Below are positions 52,804 to 62,110 of a stretch of 64,000 bases of DNA, piece after piece (the stretch's first letter is position 1; each line of letters begins with the position of its first letter). Position numbers and translations under genes: made by a program. Under the pieces are notes generated by a model. That model made no database searches and had not been told where the DNA came from. It worked only from the letters and a program-made list of their open reading frames with translations. Origin of the DNA: Propionimicrobium sp. PCR01-08-3. Lineage in GTDB: Bacteria; Actinomycetota; Actinomycetes; Propionibacteriales; Propionibacteriaceae. Where the stretch lies: NCBI RefSeq assembly GCF_030286045.1, contig NZ_CP127390.1:3117482-3181481 (forward strand). The letters run 5' to 3'.

Positions 52804-53565
52804 TCAGCTTTGCAGCACGCGATCGCATACCTCGCCGAGCACTTCGTCCACTCGGTCGGCGATGACCAGATCGGCACGCGAATCCATCGGGGTTGTCGAC
52901 AGGTTGATGAGCGCGAGTTTGCGTCCGCGGTAGTACTGCAGCAGACCAGCGGCGGGGTAGACGTTGAGCGACGTTCCGCCGACGATCAACACGTCGGCTC
53001 GCTCGATCGCCTCAATGGACGCGTCGATGGTCGCAGGGTCGAGCATCTCGCCGTAGAGCACGACATCCGGCCGGACGATGGCCCCGCACTTCGGGCAGAT
53101 GGGGACGACCGGCTCGTCCGGAATCTCGTCGAGCGGATAGAAATGGTGGGCGGCGCCCATGCAATAGTTGCGTTCAACCGATCCGTGTAGTTCATAGACG
53201 GTCTTGGAGCCCGCCATCTGGTGCAGCCCGTCGATGTTTTGGGTGATCACCGCCGCGAGACGACCTGCCTTCTCGAGTTCGGCCAGCGCGGTGTGGGCGC
53301 GATTGGGTTTGGCGTCGGGGTGCACAAGATTGGTGCGATGGAATTTGAAGAACTCCTCCGGCTCGTCAACCAGACACTCGTGACTCAGCATGTACTCGGG
53401 GGAGCGTCCGTCACCCCGCTGGGTGGCGTACAGGCCGGCCGCCGAACGAAAATCAGGGATACCAGAAGCCGTCGAAACTCCGGCACCTCCGAAGAAGACG
53501 GTCGAGCGGGAGCCGGCAAGCCAGCTGGTGAGGGTATCGAGCGGATCATTGATAGTGCGTGTCAC
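52804..53565 (-). CDS. cobB: NAD-dependent protein deacylase (sirtuin)
   Basis: 253 residues. Sirtuin motifs are in order: [37 protein letters not shown], catalytic His in YELHGSVE, the zinc region, [27 protein letters not shown] and [12 protein letters not shown]. It removes acyl groups from lysines using NAD. The zinc site is unusual: the second pair CPKC is intact, but the first is [10 protein letters not shown] with only one cysteine in place of CxxC; a nearby histidine may fill in, or the metal may be lost. It stands alone, divergent from the hydroxyacid dehydrogenase gene. Confidence 0.93.
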   Translation of the reverse strand: MTRTINDPLDTLTSWLAGSRSTVFFGGAGVSTASGIPDFRSAAGLYATQRGDGRSPEYMLSHECLVDEPEEFFKFHRTNLVHPDAKPNRAHTALAELEKAGRLAAVITQNIDGLHQMAGSKTVYELHGSVERNYCMGAAHHFYPLDEIPDEPVVPICPKCGAIVRPDVVLYGEMLDPATIDASIEAIERADVLIVGGTSLNVYPAAGLLQYYRGRKLALINLSTTPMDSRADLVIADRVDEVLGEVCDRVLQS

Positions 53566-53926
53566 ACTTCGAACCTAGTCCGTATCAATCAGTAGGCGCA
53601 GGAAGAACAAGCCCCCGGGTCTCTGTGATGCATGGGCGGACGATGGCAGCAAGGTAGATGTTTCATGACGGCGGTGAGCGATGCAGGCCTATTGCGCCAT
53701 TTGCGCTCTGAATGGCCATTCAGCTGCCGTAAAGCCGCTCGATGTATCCAGTTTTGGCATGTGCCGGCAGCACACCTCTGGCTTCACGGGCCACTGGCAA
53801 GTGACGCCAACACCGATGACATGCGGCGCAGCCGCAGGATAAGTTTGGGGGCGGACGTTTCAGCCTTACCGCCAGCGCCGACAGGGAAGCCCTGCCGGCT
53901 TCGGCGTCTTAGCCTTCGGAGGATCA
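53566..53926. other. divergent gap between the sirtuin and hydroxyacid dehydrogenase genes
   Basis: No gene is recognised. It contains the perfect palindrome CTGAATGGCCATTCAG at 53708-53723 and a hairpin CAGGG-aag-CCCTG flanked by GCCG/CGGC at 53877-53899. GGAGGATC at 53919-53925 is the next ribosome site. Confidence 0.55.
53708..53723. promoter_or_regulatory. 16-bp palindrome resembling an ARG box
   Basis: CTGAATGGCCATTCAG is a perfect palindrome with TGAAT and ATTCA half-sites four bases apart, the spacing of ArgR operators, although the centre is GC rather than AT. Neighbouring genes are not arginine genes, so the regulator is uncertain. Confidence 0.35.
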
Positions 53927-54874
53927 ATGAGCAAACCCGAACTCCTGCAGATCGGCCCCTACCCGGAATGGGACCAGGCAGCGCTGGACGAGTCGTATGT
54001 GGTGCACAAGTACTTTGAGGCGGACGACAAGGCCGCGCTGCTGGCCGAGGTCGGCCCGAATATCCGCGCCATCGCGACCCGCGGAGAGCTCGGGGCGGAC
54101 GCCGAACTGATCGCCGCACTGCCGAAGCTGGAGATCATCGCGATCAACGGTGTCGGATACGATGCCGTCGATCTGGACGCCGCCAAGGCGCGTGGCATCC
54201 GGGTCACCAACACCCCTGGCGTGCTGACCGATGACGTCGCCGATCTCGGAGTCGCGCTGGCGCTCGCCGTCTCGCGCGGCGTGGTGGGCGGCGAGGCCTG
54301 GGCCCGCAGCGGCAAGTGGGCCTCCGAAGGTCTGTACCCGCTGCAGCACAAGGTGACCGGCAAGCGGGCCGGCGTGCTCGGGCTCGGACGCATCGGTTTC
54401 GAGGTGGCCAAGCGGCTCGCCGCGTTCAACATGGAGATCGCCTACAGCGACATCTCGGCCAAGGATTACGCCCCCGACTGGGAGTTCATCGCCGACCCGG
54501 TCGCACTGGCGCTGCGTTCGGATTTCTTCTTTGTGACGCTGTCGGCATCGGCCGAGACCCGGCACATCGTCAACAAGGAAGTCATCGAGGCGGTCGGCCC
54601 CGACGGGATCCTGATCAACGTCTCCCGCGCGTCCAATGTGGACGAGGAGGCTTTGCTCGACGCCCTCGAATCCGGCAAGCTCGGCTCCGCCGGCCTGGAC
54701 GTCTTCGACGGCGAGCCGAACATCAACCCGCGCTTCGTCGCCCTGGACAATGTGTTGCTGCAGCCACACCAGGCGTCCGGAACCATCGAGACCCGCAAGG
54801 CGATGGGCCAGCTGATGCGCGACAATCTGACCGCGCATTTCGCCGGCCAGGAACTGCCGACCGCTGTCATCTGA
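53927..54874 (+). CDS. D-isomer-specific 2-hydroxyacid dehydrogenase
   Basis: 315 residues with TCGGAGGATCA just before the ATG. NAD(P)-binding motif GVLGLGRIGFEVAKRLAAF (about 145-163), catalytic Arg in LINVSRASNVDEEALLDAL, Glu in DVFDGEPNIN and the acid-base His in QPHQASGTIETR. INGVGYDAVDLDAAKARGIRVTNTPGVLTDDVADLGVALAL matches glyoxylate/hydroxypyruvate reductases. Likely substrates are hydroxypyruvate or glyoxylate; it stands alone and convergent to argG, so context does not help. Confidence 0.9.
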   Translation: MSKPELLQIGPYPEWDQAALDESYVVHKYFEADDKAALLAEVGPNIRAIATRGELGADAELIAALPKLEIIAINGVGYDAVDLDAAKARGIRVTNTPGVLTDDVADLGVALALAVSRGVVGGEAWARSGKWASEGLYPLQHKVTGKRAGVLGLGRIGFEVAKRLAAFNMEIAYSDISAKDYAPDWEFIADPVALALRSDFFFVTLSASAETRHIVNKEVIEAVGPDGILINVSRASNVDEEALLDALESGKLGSAGLDVFDGEPNINPRFVALDNVLLQPHQASGTIETRKAMGQLMRDNLTAHFAGQELPTAVI

Positions 54875-54900
54875 ACTCGCCCGCGCCACCTTCGGCGAAT

Positions 54901-54947
54901 GATCGTGTAGGTTGACCGGCCCTGACGGGCGCCAGATCTACACGATC
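54901..54947. repeat. GTGTAG/CTACAC palindromic repeat, copy C
   Basis: 47 bases with perfect 10-base ends GATCGTGTAG and CTACACGATC and a GGGCGCCAGAT segment inside. The copy at 55023-55069 has the same length and matching but different ends (GATTGTGTAG/CTACACAATC): the C-to-T change in one arm is matched in the other, so pairing is kept. Confidence 0.85.
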
Positions 54948-54959
54948 CTGGGCAGACGA

Positions 54960-54999
54960 CAGTGCGGGTCTCCCGGGAAAACCCGAGAGCCCCGCACTG
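54960..54999. terminator. bidirectional terminator between the hydroxyacid dehydrogenase and argG genes
   Basis: A 40-base hairpin: CAGTGCGGG...CTC...CGGG, AAAA loop, CCCG...GAG...CCCGCACTG, followed by TTTG. It lies between two convergent genes and between repeats C and D. Confidence 0.8.
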
Positions 55000-55022
55000 T
55001 TTGCGTTATCAGCCACCTCGCC

Positions 55023-55069
55023 GATTGTGTAGACGCAGCGCCTGTGTCGGGCGCCAGATCTACACAATC
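55023..55069. repeat. GTGTAG/CTACAC palindromic repeat, copy D
   Basis: 47 bases, ends GATTGTGTAG/CTACACAATC (perfect inverted repeat), centre CGGGCGCCAGAT shared with copy C. It lies 122 bases after copy C and directly past the 3-prime end of argG. Confidence 0.85.
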
Positions 55070-55093
55070 CCGGTGTAGTGGGCAGACGCCCGA

Positions 55094-56596
<1,503 letters not shown>

Positions 56597-56671
56597 ACTA
56601 TGCCGGTGGCTTGCGTCACCGCTGTTCGGGTATCGGCCCTACGTCGGGTCGCTGTTCGGGTCGCCTGCCGG

Positions 56672-56876
56672 CCTGGTTGCCGCCGCGATCCGAGAACAGC
56701 GAAAGATAGGATCGCTTGTCCGGCAGCCAGGCCGTCCGGCTCAGGTCTGTGTGGGTTGCCCGTTGACCTGGTTGCCGCCGCGATCCGAGAACAGCGAAAG
56801 ATAGGATCGCTTGTCCGGCAACCAGGCCGTCCGGCTCAGGTCTGTGTGGGTTGCCCGTTGACCTGGTTGCCGCCGC
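56672..56876. repeat. 95-bp tandem repeat with nested hairpins (two copies plus 15 bases)
   Basis: The unit beginning CCTGGTTGCCGCCGCGATCC starts at 56672, 56767 and (first 15 bases only) 56862. The full copies differ at one base. Within a unit CCTGGTTGCCG pairs with CGGCAACCAGG (perfect in copy 2) around GCGATCC...GGATCGC. It sits between the 3-prime end of the quinone oxidoreductase gene and the argG promoter. Confidence 0.92.
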
Positions 56877-57845
56877 TCAAACCGTCAAGATGACCTTGCC
56901 GATGACATCGCCGGACGCCAACAGCTGGTGCGCCTCGGCCGCCTCCTGCAGGCTCACCCGGGTCTCGGGCGCAAGCTTGATCTGACCCGAGGCAATCAGC
57001 GGCCAGACGCGTTCTTCGACCTGGCGGCAGATCTCGGCCTTCTGCTCGGTCGGACGCTGCCGCAGGCTGGTGGCGGCGATGGTGCCGCGCTTGTTCAGCA
57101 GCTTCTGGATGTTCAACTCGCCCTTGGTGCCCTTCTGCATGCCGATGATGACCAGTCGTCCGTCATCGCGAAGCGCGGCCACGTTGTCGGCGAGATACTT
57201 GGCTCCGATGATGTCGAGAATCACATCGACACCGCGATCCTCGGTGGCCATCATCAGCTGGGTCAGCCAGTCGTCCGCGTAGTCGATGACGATCTCCGCG
57301 CCGAGCTGGCGGCAATGATCGAGCTTGGCCGCGGACGCGGTTGTGGCAACGTGCGCGCCCAGTGCCCTGGCGTACTGGATGGCGAACGTGCCGATACCTC
57401 CGGCGCCGCCGTGCACCAGGAACCATTCGTCCTTCTGAAGATGGACGAGGTCGAGGTTCGACAGCACGGTCGCGGCGACCTCGATGACTCCGGCCGCGCT
57501 CACCAGGTCGATGCCCTCGGGTGGTTTGATCACCTGACCGGCCGCGACCACGACCTGCTCGGCGTAGCCGCCGCCTTCGAGCAGTGCGACGACCTCGTCG
57601 CCGATCTGCCAGCCGGAGACGCCCTCGCCGATCGCGTCGATGACACCCGAGCACTCGAGCCCGAGAATCTCGGACGCGCCGGTGGGCGGTGGGTAATAGC
57701 CCTGCCGCTGTAACAGGTCGGCTCGGTTGACGCCGACCGCGACGGTTCGAATTCGTACTTGCCCCGGGCCGGGCTCGAGATCGGGTAATTGCGTCCAACG
57801 CATCTTTTCCGGCCCACCGAAACCCTCGAGAGTGATCGCATGCAT
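56877..57845 (-). CDS. NAD(P)H:quinone oxidoreductase / zinc-independent alcohol dehydrogenase family
   Basis: 322 residues from the ATG at 57845 (MHAITLEGFGGPEKMRWTQLP); an ATG at 57923 adds a stretch without homology. Medium-chain reductase fold with VGVNRADLLQRQGYYPPP, GLECSGVIDAIGEGVSGWQIGDEVVALLEGGGYAEQVVV and the nucleotide motif VHGGAGGIGTFAIQYARALGA. Zinc ligands are absent, and the YYPPP segment is typical of the PIG3-like branch. It reduces quinones or enones with NADPH. Confidence 0.92.
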   Translation of the reverse strand: MHAITLEGFGGPEKMRWTQLPDLEPGPGQVRIRTVAVGVNRADLLQRQGYYPPPTGASEILGLECSGVIDAIGEGVSGWQIGDEVVALLEGGGYAEQVVVAAGQVIKPPEGIDLVSAAGVIEVAATVLSNLDLVHLQKDEWFLVHGGAGGIGTFAIQYARALGAHVATTASAAKLDHCRQLGAEIVIDYADDWLTQLMMATEDRGVDVILDIIGAKYLADNVAALRDDGRLVIIGMQKGTKGELNIQKLLNKRGTIAATSLRQRPTEQKAEICRQVEERVWPLIASGQIKLAPETRVSLQEAAEAHQLLASGDVIGKVILTV

Positions 57846-58189
57846 GTATCCAGCCTGCCATTCCTTATGTGTCGGGGCCACTGATGCGTATTGTTCCAGT
57901 TCTCTGAGCCTTCCAAGAATCATCGCTGCATAGCGTTTCGGTGGTCGAGCACCTCATCTGTCAGGGCTTCACTCCTCCGAGGTTCACCAGAGCCGCTGGC
58001 AACTTCGTCGTCGGCACGAGGACCCGGAGACGATCCGTGCATGCGAAACCTTCCGCACTTGGCGCGGTATGGCGTTCTTCAGTTGCGGCACGCCGATGCG
58101 TGCCGCGGATCGCGGAAGGTTTGGCACGGCGTCCTCATTCGCCCGGGGACCGCGGGCCACGGACGGTGGGCTACCATGGTCTTGCCTCG
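57846..58189. other. gap between the quinone oxidoreductase gene and tRNA-Ser
   Basis: No gene is seen. It contains a long nested inverted repeat (58037-58127) described separately. The tRNA promoter should be in the last 60 bases. Confidence 0.5.
58037..58127. repeat. long nested inverted repeat upstream of tRNA-Ser(UGA)
   Basis: Perfect 11-base arms AAACCTTCCGC (58046-58056) and GCGGAAGGTTT (58112-58122), extended by GTGC/GCAC, enclose a second perfect hairpin GCGGCACG-ccgatg-CGTGCCGC (58085-58106). No coding sequence overlaps it convincingly. Confidence 0.7.
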
Positions 58190-58272
58190 GGCGAGATCGC
58201 ATAGTGGACGAGTGCAGCCGCCTTGAAAGCGGCCGAGGGAAACCTCCGTGGGTTCGAATCCCACTCTCGCCG
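58190..58272 (+). tRNA. tRNA-Ser (anticodon UGA)
   Basis: The acceptor arms GGCGAGA and TCTCGCC pair; D-arm GCA...TGC; anticodon stem-loop GCCGC-CTTGAAA-GCGGC with TGA; a long variable arm GAGG-gaaa-CCTC typical of serine tRNAs; T-arm GTGGG-TTCGAAT-CCCAC. CCA is not encoded. Confidence 0.95.
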
Positions 58273-58431
58273 CCCCGGCGCAGGAGCTCGCGGTGAGGGC
58301 CTCGGAATTTCCGAGGCTGCTGGCTGTCGGCTCCGGTCAGAGTTCAGGCAGGCGGGACTCTCGGACGTCCGGGTCCGCGCCATCGCCTGTGCGCAGGAGC
58401 CCGTACCTGCAGTGGAAGGAGATGCCACTCC

Positions 58432-58902
58432 ATGAGCGACACCGTTGCCGGCACCGATCGGACCAGCCGCTATGCATTGAAACCACAGCATCCGGTACGA
58501 GCATGGGTTATCGCGGTCATCCTCGTGTTGGGTGGTGCAGCTCTCATCTGGGCCGGGCTCGGAGCCGGGGACACCCGCAATACCGTGGTGATCGTGGTGG
58601 GGTCCATCGTCGCCGTGCTGGGTGTGGTGATGGGAATCGCGGCTCTCACCTTCGTGTCGAACAGCACGCTTTATGTCACCTTGTCACCCGACGGTTTCGA
58701 GGTGAGCGGACCCGGGTATCACAAATCGGGAGCATGGATCGATGTCGATTCGGTTTCGACCACGCCTGATGGTTCGCGCCTGGTGATCGGACAAGGTCAC
58801 GTCGAGCGCACCTTCATTCAAGCGCCCGGTGGGATCGCCGACGAGCAGATGAAAGCGCTCACAGACGACATCGCTACCCGGCTGCGAGCGCAGGGCAGCT
58901 GA
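58432..58902 (+). CDS. small membrane protein of unknown function
   Basis: 156 residues. A short polar N terminus is followed by two membrane helices (about 25-45 AWVIAVILVLGGAALIWAGLGAG and 50-73 TVVIVVGSIVAVLGVVMGIAALTFV), then a beta-rich soluble domain of about 80 residues (LYVTLSPDGFEVSGPGYHKSGAWIDVDSVSTTPDGSRLVIGQGHVERTFI...). This layout resembles small PH-like membrane proteins of actinobacteria. I do not recognise a specific family. GGAAGGAG lies ahead of the ATG; no partner gene nearby. Confidence 0.7.
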   Translation: MSDTVAGTDRTSRYALKPQHPVRAWVIAVILVLGGAALIWAGLGAGDTRNTVVIVVGSIVAVLGVVMGIAALTFVSNSTLYVTLSPDGFEVSGPGYHKSGAWIDVDSVSTTPDGSRLVIGQGHVERTFIQAPGGIADEQMKALTDDIATRLRAQGS

Positions 58903-59211
58903 TTCGGGTCTGCCTCATGATCGTCATCCGGTGACCTGGATCGCATGTCCTAAGCCCGATGGCTGCTTGTGTAGTGACTGCACTGCTGAGCGTTCTGGGC
59001 GATCTGCGTCAGCGGTTGACAGGTGATCTGGTGCAGCGACGTCGTCAGGTCAACTGGTACGTCCCGGCGGTGTTGCTTCGAGATTGATCTGCCTGCGGTT
59101 TCGCGGCCGAGTGAGTGCGAAACGACAGCCGCCACTAGTCCGCCAACTGCGCGCGGAAGGCAAACCATCTTCGGGGAGTCTGGTTCGGGGAGTCTGCAGG
59201 TGGCCGCCCGG
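58903..59211. other. intergenic stretch without a visible gene
   Basis: It lies between convergent genes. GTTGAC (about 59015) and GTCAAC (about 59049) are inverted copies, but nothing identifiable as gene, terminator or mobile element was found. Confidence 0.4.
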
Positions 59212-61227
59212 TTAGCGGCCGGTCTGTGCGGGCTCTGATTCCGGAGGTGTATAAACCGGCACCGTATCCGGAATCACCCAGTCGCCTTCGGGCTCCTCGT
59301 GCTGGTAGGCGCATGCATCGGCGACGTTCTCCGCTTGCCCGCCGGTGGGTTCCTCGGCCGCCGTCTCCTCCGGGACCTCCGGGGCCTGCTCGGTCGTCTC
59401 TGCAGGCTCGGGCGCGGTCGTGGTTTCGGGTTCAGCAGGTTGCTCCGGCTCATCATTGGCCGCGGCTTCGGCTTTCGTCGACTCAATTGCGTCCGAAATC
59501 TGTGTCTGTATCAGATTGAAATCGGGGTATGCGGCGTTGAATCCGTTCTCTTCATGGACGAAAGAAATGCGGTTGACGATGTGTCCGGCCTGAACCCTGC
59601 CGGCCAGGTCGACCATGGCCGACAGATGTTCTTGCGGAATGTCGGTGGAGACCATGTCCCCGGCCGCCGAAGCAATGTCTTCGTAGCGGGTCAGCATGGT
59701 CGGCGGGTCGGCCTGGTTGATGACGGCGTTGACCAGGCAGGACTGGCGTTGCATGCGTCCGAAATCGCCGTTCGGCGAATTGCAACGGCTGCGGGCGTAC
59801 CACATGGCGTCCGTGCCATTGAGGTGTTGATCGGGGCCCTCGGGGATATACCCGCCGATGCCGCAGTCATAGTCGGACGAACTGCCCTCTTTGGCGATGG
59901 GGAAGTTCACATTGACCGTGACTCCACCCATGGCGTCGATGAGGTTCACCAGTCCGTCGATGTTGACCAGGACGAAGTAGTCGATCTTCTGGCCGGTGAC
60001 GCCCTCCCACGCCCATTTCAAGGCGTCAGCTCCGGCGTAGTCGGTGTCCTGGAAGTACTCGGGATAGTTGATCGGCGCATCGTGCCAGACCGAACTCAGG
60101 AACGAGTCGCCGCCATCGTCGAAGCCGTAGGGATAGACCTGTGCCAGGGGGGAGTCGGCGGTGAAGATCGGGTTTTGAAGGTTGCGGGGCAGCTGGGTGA
60201 TGAGGGTCGCGCCGGTGGCGGTGTCGATGGTCGCCATCATCATGGTGTCGGTGCGCACGCCCTCGTCTGCATCGCGTCCGGCACCTGAGTCGCCACCGAG
60301 CAGCAAGATGTTGACCTGTGGCTTGTCGGCCCAGGGGTCGTTCTTCTCGAGCGTCGGCCGGGTCTGGGATTTGGAATCGCCCTCCGAGCCGAAGACGTTG
60401 CCCGAGACGCGGGCGGTCTCAAATGAATAAGCGGACGCGACACCGAGCGGTGCGCTCACCAGGAACGTGAGCAAGGCGACTGCGATGCCGCCGAGAGTCC
60501 GCTGCTTCGAGGTGAGTTTGGACGGACGCGAGATGAGGTAGGTGCCCAAGATGATGGCGACCCAGATCGCGGCTACTGCGATGAGTGCGAAAGCGATGGT
60601 TCGTATCAAGCCGGATTGCAGAATGTTTCCGGCCACGCCCAACGGGTCCCGCAGGACGACGACGGCAAGCACGGCGGTACAGGCCACGATCGCGGTCACC
60701 AGAATGACGCCCAGTCGGTGGGCTCTGGTGCCTATCAGACCAACGCCCGGAAGGATCGTGCTGCCGATCGTCCGGATGATCGAGCCACGAAATCGCCGAT
60801 CGGGTTTCTGAGGAGCTGGTGGCTTGGTGCTGGAAGACTGGGACGAGCGCGACTTGGAGTGCCGGGGAACCTCGGGGGGCGGTTCTTCTGCACGGCTCGC
60901 TCCATAGGTGCCGCCGGCGCGGGGAGCGGCGTCTGCTGCCAGGTCGGCCGCGTCCGGAGCGTTGGGAAGGGAACCCGGGGCGGGCTCTTCTGATTGCGAT
61001 GCGGCGCGCTGGACGCGTTGCGCGCCTTCACTTGAGAACGATTGACTTGTTTGGTCGGCGGACGCAGCACCACGACGGGCACGATCGGGATCTGCTGCGC
61101 GTGGCGGCTGGCTCTCGGGCGAGTTGGCCTTAGCGGCATCCCGCGCGTCTTCGGAATATCCGCGTCGTGCTCGGGTTGCCCGCCGTTCGTCGTCTCCCGG
61201 CTGCGGCAAGATCAAACTTCCCTTCAA
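59212..61227 (-). CDS. LytR-CpsA-Psr (LCP) family cell-wall glycopolymer transferase
   Basis: 671 residues. A charged, disordered cytosolic arm (1-145) is followed by three hydrophobic segments (about 150-190, 205-235, 243-270), and the extracytoplasmic LCP domain (about 305-570). LCP hallmarks are VNILLLGGDSGAGRDADEGVRTDTMMMATID, TLITQLPRNLQN, DYFVLVNIDGLVNLIDAMGGVTVNV, and YARSRCNSPNGDFGRMQRQ with the catalytic arginines. The C-terminal tail is rich in Glu, Pro and Thr with a final cysteine region. LCP proteins attach wall polymers to peptidoglycan from lipid-linked precursors. The three-helix arrangement is more than the single helix of most LCP proteins. Confidence 0.93.
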   Translation of the reverse strand: MKGSLILPQPGDDERRATRARRGYSEDARDAAKANSPESQPPRAADPDRARRGAASADQTSQSFSSEGAQRVQRAASQSEEPAPGSLPNAPDAADLAADAAPRAGGTYGASRAEEPPPEVPRHSKSRSSQSSSTKPPAPQKPDRRFRGSIIRTIGSTILPGVGLIGTRAHRLGVILVTAIVACTAVLAVVVLRDPLGVAGNILQSGLIRTIAFALIAVAAIWVAIILGTYLISRPSKLTSKQRTLGGIAVALLTFLVSAPLGVASAYSFETARVSGNVFGSEGDSKSQTRPTLEKNDPWADKPQVNILLLGGDSGAGRDADEGVRTDTMMMATIDTATGATLITQLPRNLQNPIFTADSPLAQVYPYGFDDGGDSFLSSVWHDAPINYPEYFQDTDYAGADALKWAWEGVTGQKIDYFVLVNIDGLVNLIDAMGGVTVNVNFPIAKEGSSSDYDCGIGGYIPEGPDQHLNGTDAMWYARSRCNSPNGDFGRMQRQSCLVNAVINQADPPTMLTRYEDIASAAGDMVSTDIPQEHLSAMVDLAGRVQAGHIVNRISFVHEENGFNAAYPDFNLIQTQISDAIESTKAEAAANDEPEQPAEPETTTAPEPAETTEQAPEVPEETAAEEPTGGQAENVADACAYQHEEPEGDWVIPDTVPVYTPPESEPAQTGR

Positions 61228-61688
61228 TGAGAGGGCTCAATGCAGTTAACCTTACCGAAGGGTAGTCCGGTGCTGGAATCCAGACATCCGACCAGAGGCT
61301 TAAAATTTCTCAGAATGCGTAGCCGTTGCGGACGGGTTGGAGGAGAGGGTGGCGGATGCCGCGTCTATCAGACGGCCATTCTCCACCTTGCCGGCTCTTG
61401 CGAGTCGCGGGCGTACTCGACTAACCATCTGGACCATCTGTGAGCCATCCTGTCGGCCCCTTGCGTAGTCGCGGGCGTACTTCTTGGTGATCTCGCCTGG
61501 GGCAGCCATCGACAACTCCTTGCTCACATGGTCAGGGAAAACGATCAACCAAGCGGACATTCTCATCTGAGGCACGCGTGAACGTTCCCGGACCTTTTAG
61601 CTGAGGCAAGCCGGGCTTTTGCGGATGGGGTCAGTTATCGCTACCCTTGGGAAAGTCGTCTGGATGGAGTGTGTGCGTCCGGCCGCCT
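61228..61688. other. gap between the LCP gene and tRNA-Ser(GCU) with a transposase remnant
   Basis: The LCP promoter should lie at 61228-61300 on the minus strand. The remainder holds the likely remnant of a transposase N terminus (61300-61509) and the tRNA upstream region. Confidence 0.5.
61300..61509 (-). pseudogene. possible transposase/integrase N-terminal remnant
   Basis: From the ATG at 61509 the frame reads MAAPGEITKKYARDYARGRQ, which resembles the N terminus of a group of actinobacterial transposase/integrase proteins (MAAPGEITKKYAxxYAR...). After about 18 residues the likeness fades, and the frame ends after 69 codons. No inverted repeats or catalytic domain are nearby. Similarity is from memory of the family and should be treated as tentative. 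Confidence 0.4.
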
Positions 61689-61778
61689 GGAGGTGTCGCC
61701 TAGTCAGGTCTATGGCGCCCGCCTGCTAAGCGGGTTTGGGGCTCAACCCCATCGCGAGTTCAAATCTCGCCACCTCCG
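61689..61778 (+). tRNA. tRNA-Ser (anticodon GCU)
   Basis: The acceptor arms GGAGGTG and CACCTCC pair; anticodon stem-loop CCCGC-CTGCTAA-GCGGG with GCT; long variable arm TGGGG...CCCCA; T-arm GCGAG-TTCAAAT-CTCGC. 90 bases, no encoded CCA. Its last bases ACCTCCGCC reappear twice downstream. Confidence 0.95.
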
Positions 61779-61940
61779 CCGAAGCCCGAGAGAAGAGAAA
61801 GCTTGCTTTCTCTTCCGAGGGCGAGAAGTGAGGTCGAGATTCGCGAAGCGAATTAAATACCTCCGCCCAGACCGAGAGAAGAGCGAGCTTGCTCGTTCTT
61901 CCGAGGTCAAGCTGCACGAAGTGCGCCGAACACCTCCGCC
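61772..61940 (+). repeat. tandem structured repeats trailing tRNA-Ser(GCU)
   Basis: ACCTCCGCC, the tRNA 3-prime end, recurs at 61859 and 61932. Each of the two intervals carries a strong hairpin (AAGAGAAAGC-TT-GCTTTCTCTT at 61793-61814; AAGAGCGAGC-TT-GCTCGTTCTT at 61879-61900), then CCGAGG, then a small GAA-loop hairpin (ATTCGC-gaa-GCGAAT; GCAC-gaa-GTGC). Stems differ in sequence but keep pairing. Related units lie at 6.2-6.4 kb on the other strand. Confidence 0.8.
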
Positions 61941-62110
61941 GGACACGCCGCGTGCTGCTTCGGCGAATTTCGGGACGCTTGCGCGGGCCAGCGCAATGAG
62001 GAAATCGTCAACGACCATTGATGGACAGGCTCAGCTGAGTGTCGAAAGCTCGCCAGTTCCCGTTGACGTTGCTGACCGGTGTAGTGGTCACCCTTGTCGA
62101 GCTGTCATGC
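61941..62110. other. gap between the tRNA-linked repeats and vapC
   Basis: No gene is recognised in this remainder of the intergenic stretch. Confidence 0.4.

Noticed and set aside
56672-56876. CRISPR array
   Set aside because: The 95-bp units are contiguous tandem repeats with no variable spacers, and no cas genes occur in the window.
58079-58491. Minus-strand frames with REWDSNPRRFPSAAFKAAALVHYAI
   Set aside because: Antisense translation of tRNA-Ser(UGA), not a protein.
61726-62018. Minus-strand frames with VARFELAMGLSPKPA
   Set aside because: Antisense of tRNA-Ser(GCU) and the hairpin repeats after it.
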